The notes under the pieces are model-generated. The model made no database searches. It saw nothing but the letters and a program-made list of their open reading frames with translations, and had not been told where the DNA came from. A program made the translations under genes and the position numbers. Of a DNA stretch of 64,000 nt, positions 1 through 8,132 are shown piece by piece. Numbering within the stretch: the stretch's first letter is position 1; the number at the start of each line of letters is the position of its first letter. Source of the DNA: Bin87 sp965208015. GTDB lineage: Bacteria > Chloroflexota > Dehalococcoidia > Lucifugimonadales > UBA3495. The stretch covers positions 310,001 to 374,000 of the forward strand of contig CBDBNT010000004.1 of NCBI GenBank assembly GCA_965208015.1. The letters run 5' to 3'.

Positions 1-786
1 ACCCCGCCGGAGCTCGGCTGGCTCAGCCCGGCCATATTGCGATCCTTGCCTCCGGAAGCCGAGTGGATCTTTCTTGGTCTCCTGGACGACGTGGCTCATT
101 TCTCCATTGACCTGTCCAAGTCCGCCAATACGGCCGACCGGGTGGAGGAAGAGACCGGCTGGCGCTTCGAGGACTGCCGCACCGCGGGTGAGACCATGTC
201 GGGCACGAACACCGGCCTGCTGTCCCACGCTCGCGCCCAGCTGGACTGGAACCTCCGCCACGGCTTCTGCTCCGTGTGCGGCCACCCCACCGACAAGAAG
301 CGCGGCGGCCAGATGCGCCAGTGCCCCGCCTGCAACGCCCAGCACTTTCCCCGCACCGACCCGGTGGTCATTACCGTGGTTGCCGACGCGGAGCGCGACC
401 GCTGCCTGCTGGGCCAGTCCCGGGGCCGGCTCCAGCGCATGCGCGCCTACTCCGCCCTGGCCGGTTTCATGGACCAGGGCGAAGCCATCGAGGAGGCCGT
501 GGCGCGCGAGGTCATGGAGGAGGCCGGCATCCGGGTGAAAAACGTCCGTTACCATTCCTCGCAGCCGTGGCCCTTCCCATCGTCGCTGATGATCGGCTGC
601 CTGGCCGAGGCCGACACCACCGACATCAACATGGACGACGAGGAGATGACCGACGTCCGCTGGTTCGACCGCTCCGAGGTGTTGCTGGCGCTGGAAGGCC
701 GCAGCGAGGAGCTGACGGTGCCCGGCCCTATCGCCATCGCTCACCACTTGATCAAGGCGTGGGCCACCGGCGCATCGGCCGGGTAG
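1..786 (+). CDS. nudC: NAD(+)/NADH diphosphatase NudC, 5' end outside window
   Basis: Hydrolyses NAD(H) to NMN(H) and AMP, and in some bacteria removes NAD caps from RNA. The frame is open from base 1, so the true start probably lies upstream; the first start codon inside the window is a TTG at 37. Counting from there, a four-cysteine zinc ribbon (C78, C81, C96, C99) is followed by the FPRTDP stretch, a Nudix box near residues 143-165 (G143, REVMEE 157-162), and the SQPWPFP signature that separates NudC from other Nudix enzymes. The N-terminal domain looks short for the family, which supports truncation by the window edge. Confidence 0.92.
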   Translation, partial: TPPELGWLSPAILRSLPPEAEWIFLGLLDDVAHFSIDLSKSANTADRVEEETGWRFEDCRTAGETMSGTNTGLLSHARAQLDWNLRHGFCSVCGHPTDKKRGGQMRQCPACNAQHFPRTDPVVITVVADAERDRCLLGQSRGRLQRMRAYSALAGFMDQGEAIEEAVAREVMEEAGIRVKNVRYHSSQPWPFPSSLMIGCLAEADTTDINMDDEEMTDVRWFDRSEVLLALEGRSEELTVPGPIAIAHHLIKAWATGASAG

Positions 787-910
787 TTCGCGTACGCCGC
801 CCATCGCTGAGTTCCCCATCGCGCCCGAAATCTCCTGACAGCAATTCGTTGCGCCTCCGGGGAGGGATTCCCTACTGTGGAATCCACCCTCACTGGAGGT
901 TCGCTTCATT

Positions 911-1519
911 GTGACCAGTTCGTTTCCGACGGACAGCTACCTGTACCTTGCCGGGGATGACGCCGAGCCAACGGAATGGCCGGCGACGCGGTTCCCGGAA
1001 TACACCGACGAATACCTGACCCAGTTCGTGGATCGTCTTTGGGCCGTGTCCAACGGTGACTTGGCCGCCGGCCTGTCGGTCCTGAGCATTGCTGGGCTGT
1101 ACACCCTGGTTGTTGTTCTGGCAAGGGCGGCCGCCGTAGGCCACGGTTCGCGGAGCGCTGACCAGCGGGTCAGGCAACAACTGCCGACTGCAACGCCGGC
1201 TCTGCTCGCCGAATTGAACTACCGCGACTGCCGAGGACTGGGAGACGATCCGACGGGGCCGGTTCGCCGGGGACGCCTGCTGCAACTGATCGGCGCGTTC
1301 ACACCCTTGTCCCAACCAGGTGCGACGGCTCGCCAGCGCCGGAAGATGCAGGGGGATTGCCCCTTCTGCTGCCAGCCGGCGTCGCTGCAAGTCTCGCTGC
1401 CTGCGGTGACCTGGCGCTGCTTCGAATGTGGCCAATCCGGTGGCCTGCGCGAATTCGCCGAATGCCTCCTCACCCGGCTGGCCCGGGAATACTCGGCGGC
1501 CCCGGGACAGCGTCGATAG
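911..1519 (+). CDS. Orphan protein with C-terminal CHC2/DnaG-like zinc finger
   Basis: A 202-residue protein of unknown function with a GTG start preceded by GGAGGT at 895-900. The first two thirds match nothing I recognise and contain a short hydrophobic stretch near residues 53-75. Residues 148-187 carry C150-x2-C153 and C170-x2-C173, spaced and flanked (CPFC...WRCFECGQSGGLREF) like the zinc finger of DnaG primases and related CHC2 proteins. No primase TOPRIM domain follows. The 3' end overlaps the convergent metallopeptidase gene by 50 bp. A role in nucleic-acid binding is an inference from the finger alone. Confidence 0.6.
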   Translation: MTSSFPTDSYLYLAGDDAEPTEWPATRFPEYTDEYLTQFVDRLWAVSNGDLAAGLSVLSIAGLYTLVVVLARAAAVGHGSRSADQRVRQQLPTATPALLAELNYRDCRGLGDDPTGPVRRGRLLQLIGAFTPLSQPGATARQRRKMQGDCPFCCQPASLQVSLPAVTWRCFECGQSGGLREFAECLLTRLAREYSAAPGQRR

Positions 1520-3551
1520 CCCAGACCCGGTACCGCGCCCGCTCCATTGTGGCCGGCGCCACCGGCGATATCGCGAGAACTACACGCCCATCCCCGTCCG
1601 CTGCCTCCGTTCCGATCCTGCCCACATACTTCTGCTGCTCGGGGTCCCAGCGCAGCCGCATCCTCGTCGCAGTCGGCTCCGCATCATCGCTGATCACCCA
1701 CACGATCCATTCCTGCAGTACCCGGTTGTTGATCCGCACGAACCCGTCCGGCTCCCAGCGGTTTGCGTAGTGGTCGTCCTCCCATGAGAGCGCCACGTTG
1801 CCCAGGCACGCGCCAATCCCATGGATCGCATCGTCGGTCACGTAGTGAAACCGCAGCATCACCTCCCGTCCGGCGTAATCGGCAAGAGGAACCGCGACTT
1901 CCTTCCACCCGCCGCTTCCGGTGTAACCGTGGCCGTAGCTGTTGCCCAGGGGGTTGGCATCCGTCGTGCCCTCGGCCGGAAGCGTTTCCCAAGTTTCCCC
2001 GTCGTCAGAAGACACTTCGATGTAGAGATAATCCCAGTCCTCCTCGATGTCGTACCATAGTTGAAACATGAGCGCCGGCTTTTCTCCGCTGGATGTCGCC
2101 GCGGGCACCGTCATCTCGCGGGTCAGCGTGGTCGACGTGTCGTCGCCGCGATTGGTCCACCAGCATCCTCCGTCAGGAAACTCGCCAGGCAGGATGGGTG
2201 TCACTCCATCGGCTTCGAACCGGATCGCCGCGCCTTTGTCGATGCCCTTCACTTCAACGTAATCGATGCCGTATTGGGGTAGGGACACGGTCGCGCCTTC
2301 GTCTCCCACGCGCTGAGTTCGGGTTATGCTCGCCGCCACATCCAGGCCGGCGTAACCGAATTGGCCGGCGTCCGCGTCCAGCAGGTTTGCCACCATCCAA
2401 TCGGCAAACACGGAGTGGAAGTCTGCGAGTTCGCGGTCGACGGTTTCGGCCCCCTGCTCCGCCAGAAAAGCGTCCACGGCGGCGATGCCGTTGTCCGGCC
2501 CGGCCAGGAGGTCGGGCAGCCCGCCCTCGGGTACGTACCGCTCTCGCAGGTAATGGACAAACAAGGACGCCGCTCCGTAATTCAGTCCGATGTCGCTGTT
2601 CAGGTCCTTCGGCCAATTCACCAGCGACGCGTTGGGCCGCCGCAGGTAGTATCGCATGCTGCCCGGCGAGTAGCCGGCCTCGGTAACGGCCAGCTCGGAC
2701 AATCCCTCGTTGAGCCACGTCGCCTCTGCCGGATCCGCGTACCAGTGGATGGCGTGCTGCAATTCGTGGGCCAGCACGGTGAGGTACTCCGGGCTGCCCA
2801 GGGGGATTTCCCGGGCGTTGATGTAGATGGCCGGCACGCCGTTGCTGTAAGGCTGCACCGATGCCGGATACGGATCCGCGCCGGACACGTACCCGCCGAC
2901 GCCAGGTATCCTGCCGTTGATGATATGTCCCCGTTTCGGATCCGCGGCCGACCCGGGAGCCGCGCCAAAGGCTGCGGTCACTCGCGGGTAGATATGCTCC
3001 TCCACGTCCGACACCGACCGTTGCAGATCAGCGTCGTCCACGTCCAATCCCTGTTCGATCCACCAATAAGCGTGCTCAGATACGGCGGCCAGGACAAACT
3101 CCTTGCTCACCATTCGGCTGCGTGGGTAGTCCAGCGTCCAGAAGTTGGTGGTGTGACCGACTTCGGGGAGCGCGTCCGCGAAGCGCGCCGGCTGCGGGTC
3201 GGGCTCCACACCGGCCCACCGCAGTTGCCGGGCCAACGTCAGGAGGTCGCGGTCCGGCGGAACCGGAAAGTCGGCGGCGGCCATCGCGTCGTCCGGCATG
3301 TTTCGTTGAGCGGCTGACGTCGGATTTGGCGCCTGATGCGTACTCCCGGTGCTGCCGACGGTGGGCGCGTCTTCCGGCGTTGTCGTCGGAGCGTAGGCCT
3401 CGCGCGTGGCCGACACTGCCCGGACTGAAGGCGGATCAGCGGATCGTTCCGGAACCGCCGTCTCCGATGACGGCGCGCCCGTATCACAGGCCAGTCCGAT
3501 CAGCAAAAACGCGGCCAACGCCGCGCCTGTAATCATTCGCGTCATGCCCAT
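1470..3551 (-). CDS. Secreted lipoprotein zinc metallopeptidase with C-terminal MAM-like domain
   Basis: A 693-residue predicted lipoprotein: the signal peptide ends in the lipobox LIGLAC (Cys22) and is followed by a Ser/Thr/Pro-rich linker to about residue 90. The catalytic motif HELQH (262-266) is followed by WLNEG, where E282 is the likely third zinc ligand, as in gluzincin and M30-like peptidases. Residues of about 440-620 (GGCWWTNRGDD, LYIEVSSDDGETWE, LRFHYVTDD) resemble the jelly-roll region of immune inhibitor A peptidases. It probably degrades extracellular protein at the cell surface. A second ATG lies two codons downstream of the chosen start. Confidence 0.8.
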   Translation of the reverse strand: MGMTRMITGAALAAFLLIGLACDTGAPSSETAVPERSADPPSVRAVSATREAYAPTTTPEDAPTVGSTGSTHQAPNPTSAAQRNMPDDAMAAADFPVPPDRDLLTLARQLRWAGVEPDPQPARFADALPEVGHTTNFWTLDYPRSRMVSKEFVLAAVSEHAYWWIEQGLDVDDADLQRSVSDVEEHIYPRVTAAFGAAPGSAADPKRGHIINGRIPGVGGYVSGADPYPASVQPYSNGVPAIYINAREIPLGSPEYLTVLAHELQHAIHWYADPAEATWLNEGLSELAVTEAGYSPGSMRYYLRRPNASLVNWPKDLNSDIGLNYGAASLFVHYLRERYVPEGGLPDLLAGPDNGIAAVDAFLAEQGAETVDRELADFHSVFADWMVANLLDADAGQFGYAGLDVAASITRTQRVGDEGATVSLPQYGIDYVEVKGIDKGAAIRFEADGVTPILPGEFPDGGCWWTNRGDDTSTTLTREMTVPAATSSGEKPALMFQLWYDIEEDWDYLYIEVSSDDGETWETLPAEGTTDANPLGNSYGHGYTGSGGWKEVAVPLADYAGREVMLRFHYVTDDAIHGIGACLGNVALSWEDDHYANRWEPDGFVRINNRVLQEWIVWVISDDAEPTATRMRLRWDPEQQKYVGRIGTEAADGDGRVVLAISPVAPATMERARYRVWAIDAVPGPPSIPGPAG

Positions 3552-3626
3552 CGCGGTGCGCCCCTGGCGGATGGTTGCCGGTTCTGCATCATCTGCATTG
3601 CCTCAGAACCTTACCGTATCGCATCT

Positions 3627-4235
3627 CTACGCTGACGGCTCGGCCTGCGGATCCGTGTTGTACCGGTTCATCGCGATGTTGATCCCGTCGGAAAGCAGGC
3701 ACTCGACGGCCTCGGCGGCCCGCTGGATTGACGCCTTCACGGCCGGCTGCTCCTCATCCGAAAACCGTCCCAGCACGTGGTCCACGCTGCCCGACATCCC
3801 CGGCCCGCCGATGCCGATGCGCAGCCGGGGAAAGTCGATGGTGCGCACCGTCCGGATGATGTCCTTGATCCCGTTGTGTCCGGCGTCGGAGCCTCGAGCC
3901 CGCAGGCGAATGCGCCCCAACGGCAGTGCCATCTCGTCATACACGATAACCAGGTCCGCCGGCCTCCCGCCGAACCGCGCCAGCAGGTATCCCACCGACT
4001 CCCCGGACAGGTTCATGAAAGTGCGGGGCTTGGCCAGCACCACCGCCTTGCCCTCGCGATACCCCTGACCCAGCACCGTGGTCCGCCGCCGGTCCTTGAC
4101 GGCAATCCCCCACCGTTCCGCCAGCAGATCCACGCACCCGAACCCCACGTTGTGCCGAGTATCCCCGTACCGCGGCCCGGGGTTCCCCAAGCCGACGACG
4201 ATAAGCGGGACTGTGCGTTGCTGTGTTTCCTCCAT
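3627..4235 (-). CDS. pth: Peptidyl-tRNA hydrolase
   Basis: Cleaves peptidyl-tRNA released by stalled ribosomes, recycling tRNA in the cytoplasm. The protein shows VGLGNPGPRY, the catalytic RHNVGF (His28), KPRTFMNLSG, VYDEMALPLGRIRLR and GSDAGHNGIKDI, which are all family hallmarks. The ATG at 4235 was chosen because a GGAAGG sequence precedes it; a TTG 12 codons upstream would be an alternative. The length of about 202 residues is normal for Pth. The gene lies downstream of and close to the two Uma2 genes on the same strand. Confidence 0.95.
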   Translation of the reverse strand: MEETQQRTVPLIVVGLGNPGPRYGDTRHNVGFGCVDLLAERWGIAVKDRRRTTVLGQGYREGKAVVLAKPRTFMNLSGESVGYLLARFGGRPADLVIVYDEMALPLGRIRLRARGSDAGHNGIKDIIRTVRTIDFPRLRIGIGGPGMSGSVDHVLGRFSDEEQPAVKASIQRAAEAVECLLSDGINIAMNRYNTDPQAEPSA

Positions 4236-4271
4236 GGCGGATACCGCCTTCCAATCTACCAAGGCCGGCAA

Positions 4272-4928
4272 TCAGTCCACAGCGGGGATAAAGTCGGCCA
4301 ATTCGAGAACCACGTCCGGGAAGGCTTGCGGGCTCACCGTGCCACCCAGCGGGATAACACGGACGTTGGCGTAGACCGTCCCTTCCGGCTCGGTGTTGAC
4401 CACCAACTCCCCGGCGCGCAGATTGGCAACCCACAATTCCGGTATCCCTGCGGCAGCGTACAGCGCCAGCTTGTCTCCCAGGTCAAATTCCAAGGAACTA
4501 TCGGCAACTTCAACCAACAGATACACGTCTGACGGCAATACCGGCGCGATGTCGTTGACGGAGCGCAGCCGGATCACGGCGATATCCGGCTCCGGCATCG
4601 TGAAGTCGTCCAACTGTATCGATCCCTGCACTCGAACCATGGCGCGGTCTCCGATGGCCGGACGCATCAGATGAGCCACCCAGTCAACGCTGTTCAGGTG
4701 CCGGTTGCCGATGGGCGCCATGCAGATTATCTCTCCGTCCAGCAGTTCAATGCGTTCTTCTTTCGCCAGGATGCCGGCCGCCCCCAGTGCCAGGTATTCG
4801 TCCACGGTGAAGCGCCGTCCGGCGCGCAATGTATCGCGCTCGCCGGCCGCCACGATGCCGGCCACAACCATGGCGTCCCTTTCGGCGGCGGAAAAGCGAC
4901 GAGTTGCGCCGGCGCGTATGGTAGTCAT
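4272..4928 (-). CDS. Uma2 family (DUF820) putative restriction endonuclease, copy A
   Basis: Uma2/DUF820 proteins have a PD-(D/E)XK nuclease fold and are expanded in cyanobacteria and Chloroflexota; their cellular role is not established. Visible features are FTVDEYLALGAAGILAKEERIELLDGEI (the family N-terminal core), MPEPDIAVIR, and VYLLVEVADSS...DLGDKLALYAAAGIPELWV, giving the D-x(n)-E-x-A/K-type core. The ATG at 4928 follows GAGGGG; a GTG four codons upstream is possible. It lies 25 bp after a near-identical paralogue, so it is a tandem duplicate. Confidence 0.88.
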   Translation of the reverse strand: MTTIRAGATRRFSAAERDAMVVAGIVAAGERDTLRAGRRFTVDEYLALGAAGILAKEERIELLDGEIICMAPIGNRHLNSVDWVAHLMRPAIGDRAMVRVQGSIQLDDFTMPEPDIAVIRLRSVNDIAPVLPSDVYLLVEVADSSLEFDLGDKLALYAAAGIPELWVANLRAGELVVNTEPEGTVYANVRVIPLGGTVSPQAFPDVVLELADFIPAVD

Positions 4929-4953
4929 CTGGCCCCTCACATTTACCGACAGA

Positions 4954-5607
4954 TCAAACGGCAGGAATAAAGTCGGCCAACTCGAGAACCACGTCCGGAA
5001 ACGCTTGCGGGCTCACCCGGCCATCCAACGGGATAACGCGCACGTTCGTGTAGATCTCGCCTTCCGGCTGCGTGTTAACCACCAACTCCCCGGCGCGCAG
5101 GTTGGCAACCCACACTTCCGGTATCCCGGCGGCAGCGTATCGGGCCAGCTTCTCGCCCAGGTCAAATTCCAGGGAACTGTCTGCAACTTCAACTATCAGG
5201 TACACGTCGGACGGCAGTACCGGCGCGAGGTCGTTGACGGAACGCCGCCGGATGACCGCCATGTCCGGCTCCGGCATCGTGAAGTTGTCCAACTGTATAG
5301 ATCCCCGCACTTGTACCATGGCCCGGCGTCCGATGGCCGGACCCATCAGATGAGCCACCCAGTCAACGCTGTGCTGGTGCCGGTTGCCGATGGGCGCCAT
5401 GCAGATAATTTCCCCGTCCAGCAGTTCAACGCGCTCTTCTTTGGCCAGGATTCCGGCTGCTCCCAGGGCTAGGTACTCGTCCACGGTGAAACGCCGGCCT
5501 GCCTCCACGGCCTCGCGCTCGCCGGCCGCTAATATGCCGGCCGCAACCATGGCGTCCATTTCGGCGGCAGAAAAGCGACGAATAGAGTCGGTGCGTGTGG
5601 TGGCCAT
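4954..5607 (-). CDS. Uma2 family (DUF820) putative restriction endonuclease, copy B
   Basis: A tandem paralogue of the downstream Uma2 gene. Most residues are identical along the full 217 amino acids, including ELLDGEIICMAPIGNRH, FTMPEPDMAVIRRRS and VEVADSSLEFDLGEKLARYAAAGIPEVWVANLRAGELVVNT. It is the first gene of a minus-strand run (Uma2-Uma2-Pth). A perfect 12-bp palindrome lies 15 bp upstream of its ATG. Function is unproven for the family; the nuclease fold is established knowledge. Confidence 0.88.
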   Translation of the reverse strand: MATTRTDSIRRFSAAEMDAMVAAGILAAGEREAVEAGRRFTVDEYLALGAAGILAKEERVELLDGEIICMAPIGNRHQHSVDWVAHLMGPAIGRRAMVQVRGSIQLDNFTMPEPDMAVIRRRSVNDLAPVLPSDVYLIVEVADSSLEFDLGEKLARYAAAGIPEVWVANLRAGELVVNTQPEGEIYTNVRVIPLDGRVSPQAFPDVVLELADFIPAV

Positions 5608-5621
5608 TGGAAACCTCGCCA

Positions 5622-5633
5622 GCTCACGTGAGC
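5622..5633. promoter_or_regulatory. Perfect 12-bp palindrome in divergent intergenic region
   Basis: GCTCACGTGAGC reads identically on both strands. It sits in the 127-bp gap between the divergent Uma2 gene (start 5607) and the DUF1501 gene (start 5735). Such a placement suits an operator for a dimeric regulator, but no binding protein can be named. Part of it (CACGTGAGCAAT) also occurs at the edge of the repeat near 61314, so it may instead be a repeat remnant. Confidence 0.3.
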
Positions 5634-5734
5634 AATAAGCGGTGCCATTCTATCACCTGCCCCGTAGTCGCCCTGTGCTAAACTACGCCCACCAACCCAA
5701 CCTGCATACTTTCGCCTTGCGGAGCCACGCTGCC

Positions 5735-6880
5735 ATGACCTCCACCACCAAAGACCCCATCCTCGTCGTCATCCAGCTCACCGGCGGCAATGACTACATG
5801 AACACGGTCATTCCCTACGCCGACGGTCGCTACCACGACAACCGGCCCACCGTGGGCATCCCCGCCGATCAGGTCCTGCATATCGACGACCAATTCGGCT
5901 TCAACCCCGCCCTACCGGAGATCAAATCCCTGTACGACGCCGGCAAGGTCGCCGTCATCAACGGCATCGGCTATCCGACGCCCAACCGCTCGCACTTCCG
6001 CAGCATGGACATCTGGCACACCTGCGAGCCGGAAAAGGTCGGCACCGAGGGCTGGCTCGGCCGCGTCATTCGCGACCTGGATCCCAGGGCCGAAAACGTG
6101 CTCACCGGCGTCAACTTCGGGCGCGGACTCCCCCGGGCGATGGCACTCACCGGCGTCCCGGTCGCCTCCGTGGCGGTGCTGGAGACTTACGGGGTGCTCA
6201 CCGGCATCGTCAACGAGCCGGAGCGTTCCCAGGCCCTGGACATTTTCGCCCGCATGTACTCGCCCACGGTGGGCCTCGGCGCCACCATGGACTACCTGGG
6301 GCAGACCGGCCTCGACGCCCTGAAAGGCGCCGACATCCTCAAGGCCGCGCCGGACATGTACACGTCCACCGTGGAATACGCGGAAACCGGCATCGCCCGC
6401 AACCTCCAGGGCATCGCCAAGGTGCTCACCGCAAACCTGGGCACCCGGGTGTTCTACACCCAGCAAGGCGGCTACGACACCCACGCCAGCGAAACCGACG
6501 TCCAGCCCAAGCTGCTGTCCGAGCTGAGCCGCGCCATCAGCGACTTCTACGCCGACCTGCGCGAGCACGACACCGCCGACGGCGAACCCCTGTCCAATCG
6601 AGTAGTCATGTTCGTCTTCACCGAGTTCGGCCGCCGCGTGCGGGACAATGGCAGCGGCACCGACCACGGCAGCGGCGGCGTGGCCTTCGCCATCGGCGAC
6701 CCGGTGCGCGGCGGCATGTACGGCGAGTACCCGTCCCTGGCCGAAGCGGACCTGGTGGAGGGCGACCTAGCCTTCAACACCGACTTCCGCGGCGTCTATA
6801 GCACGCTGGTGGAGCAGTGGCTGGGCCTGGACGCGCAGCCCGTGGTGGGCGGCAACTTCGAGCAGCCGGGGTTCGTGTAA
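5735..6880 (+). CDS. DUF1501 family protein
   Basis: DUF1501 proteins belong to the alkaline-phosphatase/sulfatase-like superfamily, but no reaction is established. Family features are LVVIQLTGGNDYMNTVIPY at the N-terminus, VINGIGYPTPNRSHFRSMDIWHT, FYTQQGGYDTHASE and FVFTEFGRRVRDNGSGTDHG (a DHG-type metal-site region). The ATG at 5735 was chosen because the conserved domain begins immediately after it. Unlike many members it has no obvious twin-arginine signal. It precedes the retropepsin/SWIM/NYN run by 10 bp and may be its first gene. Confidence 0.85.
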   Translation: MTSTTKDPILVVIQLTGGNDYMNTVIPYADGRYHDNRPTVGIPADQVLHIDDQFGFNPALPEIKSLYDAGKVAVINGIGYPTPNRSHFRSMDIWHTCEPEKVGTEGWLGRVIRDLDPRAENVLTGVNFGRGLPRAMALTGVPVASVAVLETYGVLTGIVNEPERSQALDIFARMYSPTVGLGATMDYLGQTGLDALKGADILKAAPDMYTSTVEYAETGIARNLQGIAKVLTANLGTRVFYTQQGGYDTHASETDVQPKLLSELSRAISDFYADLREHDTADGEPLSNRVVMFVFTEFGRRVRDNGSGTDHGSGGVAFAIGDPVRGGMYGEYPSLAEADLVEGDLAFNTDFRGVYSTLVEQWLGLDAQPVVGGNFEQPGFV

Positions 6881-6890
6881 GGAGGCTACG

Positions 6891-7310
6891 ATGTCGATGA
6901 TACTGCTTGACGTTAAACCGGACGTCGCGGCTGGTTCCGTTATCGGCGGCGATTCGTCGGCGGTCTTTGATGCGCCCATCACACTGTACAGCGACGACGA
7001 GAAGGTTTGTAGAACCGTTTCCGGCGCCGTGGATACACGAGTGCATTACTCCGTCGTTCCCGCCCATATCCTCAAGGCGTTGGGTGTCACGCCACAAGGC
7101 AAGCGCCGCTGCAAATTACCCGGCGGAGCCCTGGTTGACCTCCCCAGCGCTCGACCTCGCGTGACGCTCAACGGCAAGTCAGGCCGTCAGGTAGTTCTGT
7201 TTGGCCAGGACAGCAAGCAAATCATCATTGGCCAAAGCGCCCTCATTGGCTTGGCTCTGGCCGCCGACCCGGAAAACGCGCGGTTCGTCAACACGGTTCT
7301 GCACTTATAG
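6891..7310 (+). CDS. Retropepsin-like protein with degenerate active site
   Basis: A 139-residue protein with a clear ribosome-binding site (GGAGG at 6881). It aligns with the next gene: VDTRVHYSVVPAHIL corresponds to VDTGASFTVVPETIL, and IIIGQSALIGL to ILIGAESLVEL. The fold is therefore that of a single-domain, retropepsin-like aspartic protease. D48 is kept, but the D-T-G-A loop reads D-T-R-V, so catalysis is doubtful. It may act as an inactive partner of the following intact paralogue; that is inference. Confidence 0.6.
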   Translation: MSMILLDVKPDVAAGSVIGGDSSAVFDAPITLYSDDEKVCRTVSGAVDTRVHYSVVPAHILKALGVTPQGKRRCKLPGGALVDLPSARPRVTLNGKSGRQVVLFGQDSKQIIIGQSALIGLALAADPENARFVNTVLHL

Positions 7311-7323
7311 CCGTTCCGGCGCT

Positions 7324-7701
7324 ATGTACAACCTCGATCTGCCCTTTACCCTGTACAGCCCCGACGGCGCCCGTTCTCGCACCTTGCGCGGCACAGTTGA
7401 CACGGGCGCCTCTTTCACCGTTGTACCGGAAACCATATTGGACGAATTGGGAGTAGCTCGAGGCGAGCCGCTGCTGTTCAGTCTGGCTGATGGGTCGTTA
7501 CAGGAACGTTCCGTAGGCTATGCCCGGATGGAGTTAGAACGCCGGTCAGAAACAGTTACGGTCGTCTTCGGCAGCAGCAGCCGCAAAATCCTGATTGGAG
7601 CGGAGTCATTGGTGGAGCTTCGCCTGGCGGTTGACCTGGTGAATGAGCGCCTGCTTCCGGTTGACCGAATTGTCCTGCTGAACGAAGAAGACGCGCTATG
7701 A
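7324..7701 (+). CDS. Retropepsin-like aspartic protease (clan AA)
   Basis: A 125-residue, single-domain aspartic protease homologue that would act as a dimer. The active-site loop VDTGAS (D26) and the later hydrophobic-hydrophobic-Gly motif ILIGAESL are both present. The ATG at 7324 was chosen because the homology begins there. Its stop overlaps the start of the SWIM gene (ATGA), implying translational coupling. Bacterial members of this family are mostly uncharacterised and no substrate can be inferred. Confidence 0.72.
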   Translation: MYNLDLPFTLYSPDGARSRTLRGTVDTGASFTVVPETILDELGVARGEPLLFSLADGSLQERSVGYARMELERRSETVTVVFGSSSRKILIGAESLVELRLAVDLVNERLLPVDRIVLLNEEDAL

Positions 7702-8132
7702 CCAACCTGCCCCACATCACCGGAGACGACGTGCGCGCCAAAGTCACGGAGCAGTCTTACGACCGCGGAGTGGACTATTACCACGCGGGCACGGTCGAGA
7801 GCGCTACTATGCGCGGCAACCGGCTGTTCGCCTCCGTGCAGGGCAGCGAGTGGGACCCATATCAGGTCGGCATCACTTTCAGCGAAACAGACTTCACCGC
7901 TTCCTGCACCTGCCCCTACGATTGGGGCGGCTATTGCAAGCACGTTGTGGCTGCGTTGCTGACCGTGAGCGACGACAACAGCCCCGTCCCCGTCGCAGTC
8001 AAGCCCCCGGTAGCCGTCCTTATTGCGGAGATGGACGCTGCGTGGCTCCGTGCGCTGGTCTGCCCGTTGATCGATGCTGATCCTGCACTGGCGGACATTG
8101 TAGATGCCTTCTCCGCAGGCGGGCTCACATGA
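7698..8132 (+). CDS. SWIM zinc-finger protein
   Basis: A 144-residue protein with a SWIM zinc finger at residues 70-82 (C70-x-C72, C80-x-H82; SCTCPYDWGGYCKHV), a fold associated with DNA or protein binding. The N-terminal ITGDDVRAKVTEQSYDRGVDYYHAG is the usual lead-in of this family. It overlaps both neighbours by 4 bp, so it is expressed together with the protease-like protein before it and the NYN nuclease after it. Its partner and target are unknown. Confidence 0.8.
   Translation: MTNLPHITGDDVRAKVTEQSYDRGVDYYHAGTVESATMRGNRLFASVQGSEWDPYQVGITFSETDFTASCTCPYDWGGYCKHVVAALLTVSDDNSPVPVAVKPPVAVLIAEMDAAWLRALVCPLIDADPALADIVDAFSAGGLT

Noticed and set aside
890..1435. Minus-strand open frame opposite the zinc-finger protein
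   Set aside because: The plus-strand frame has a good ribosome-binding site and a structured Cys4 finger; the antisense has neither.
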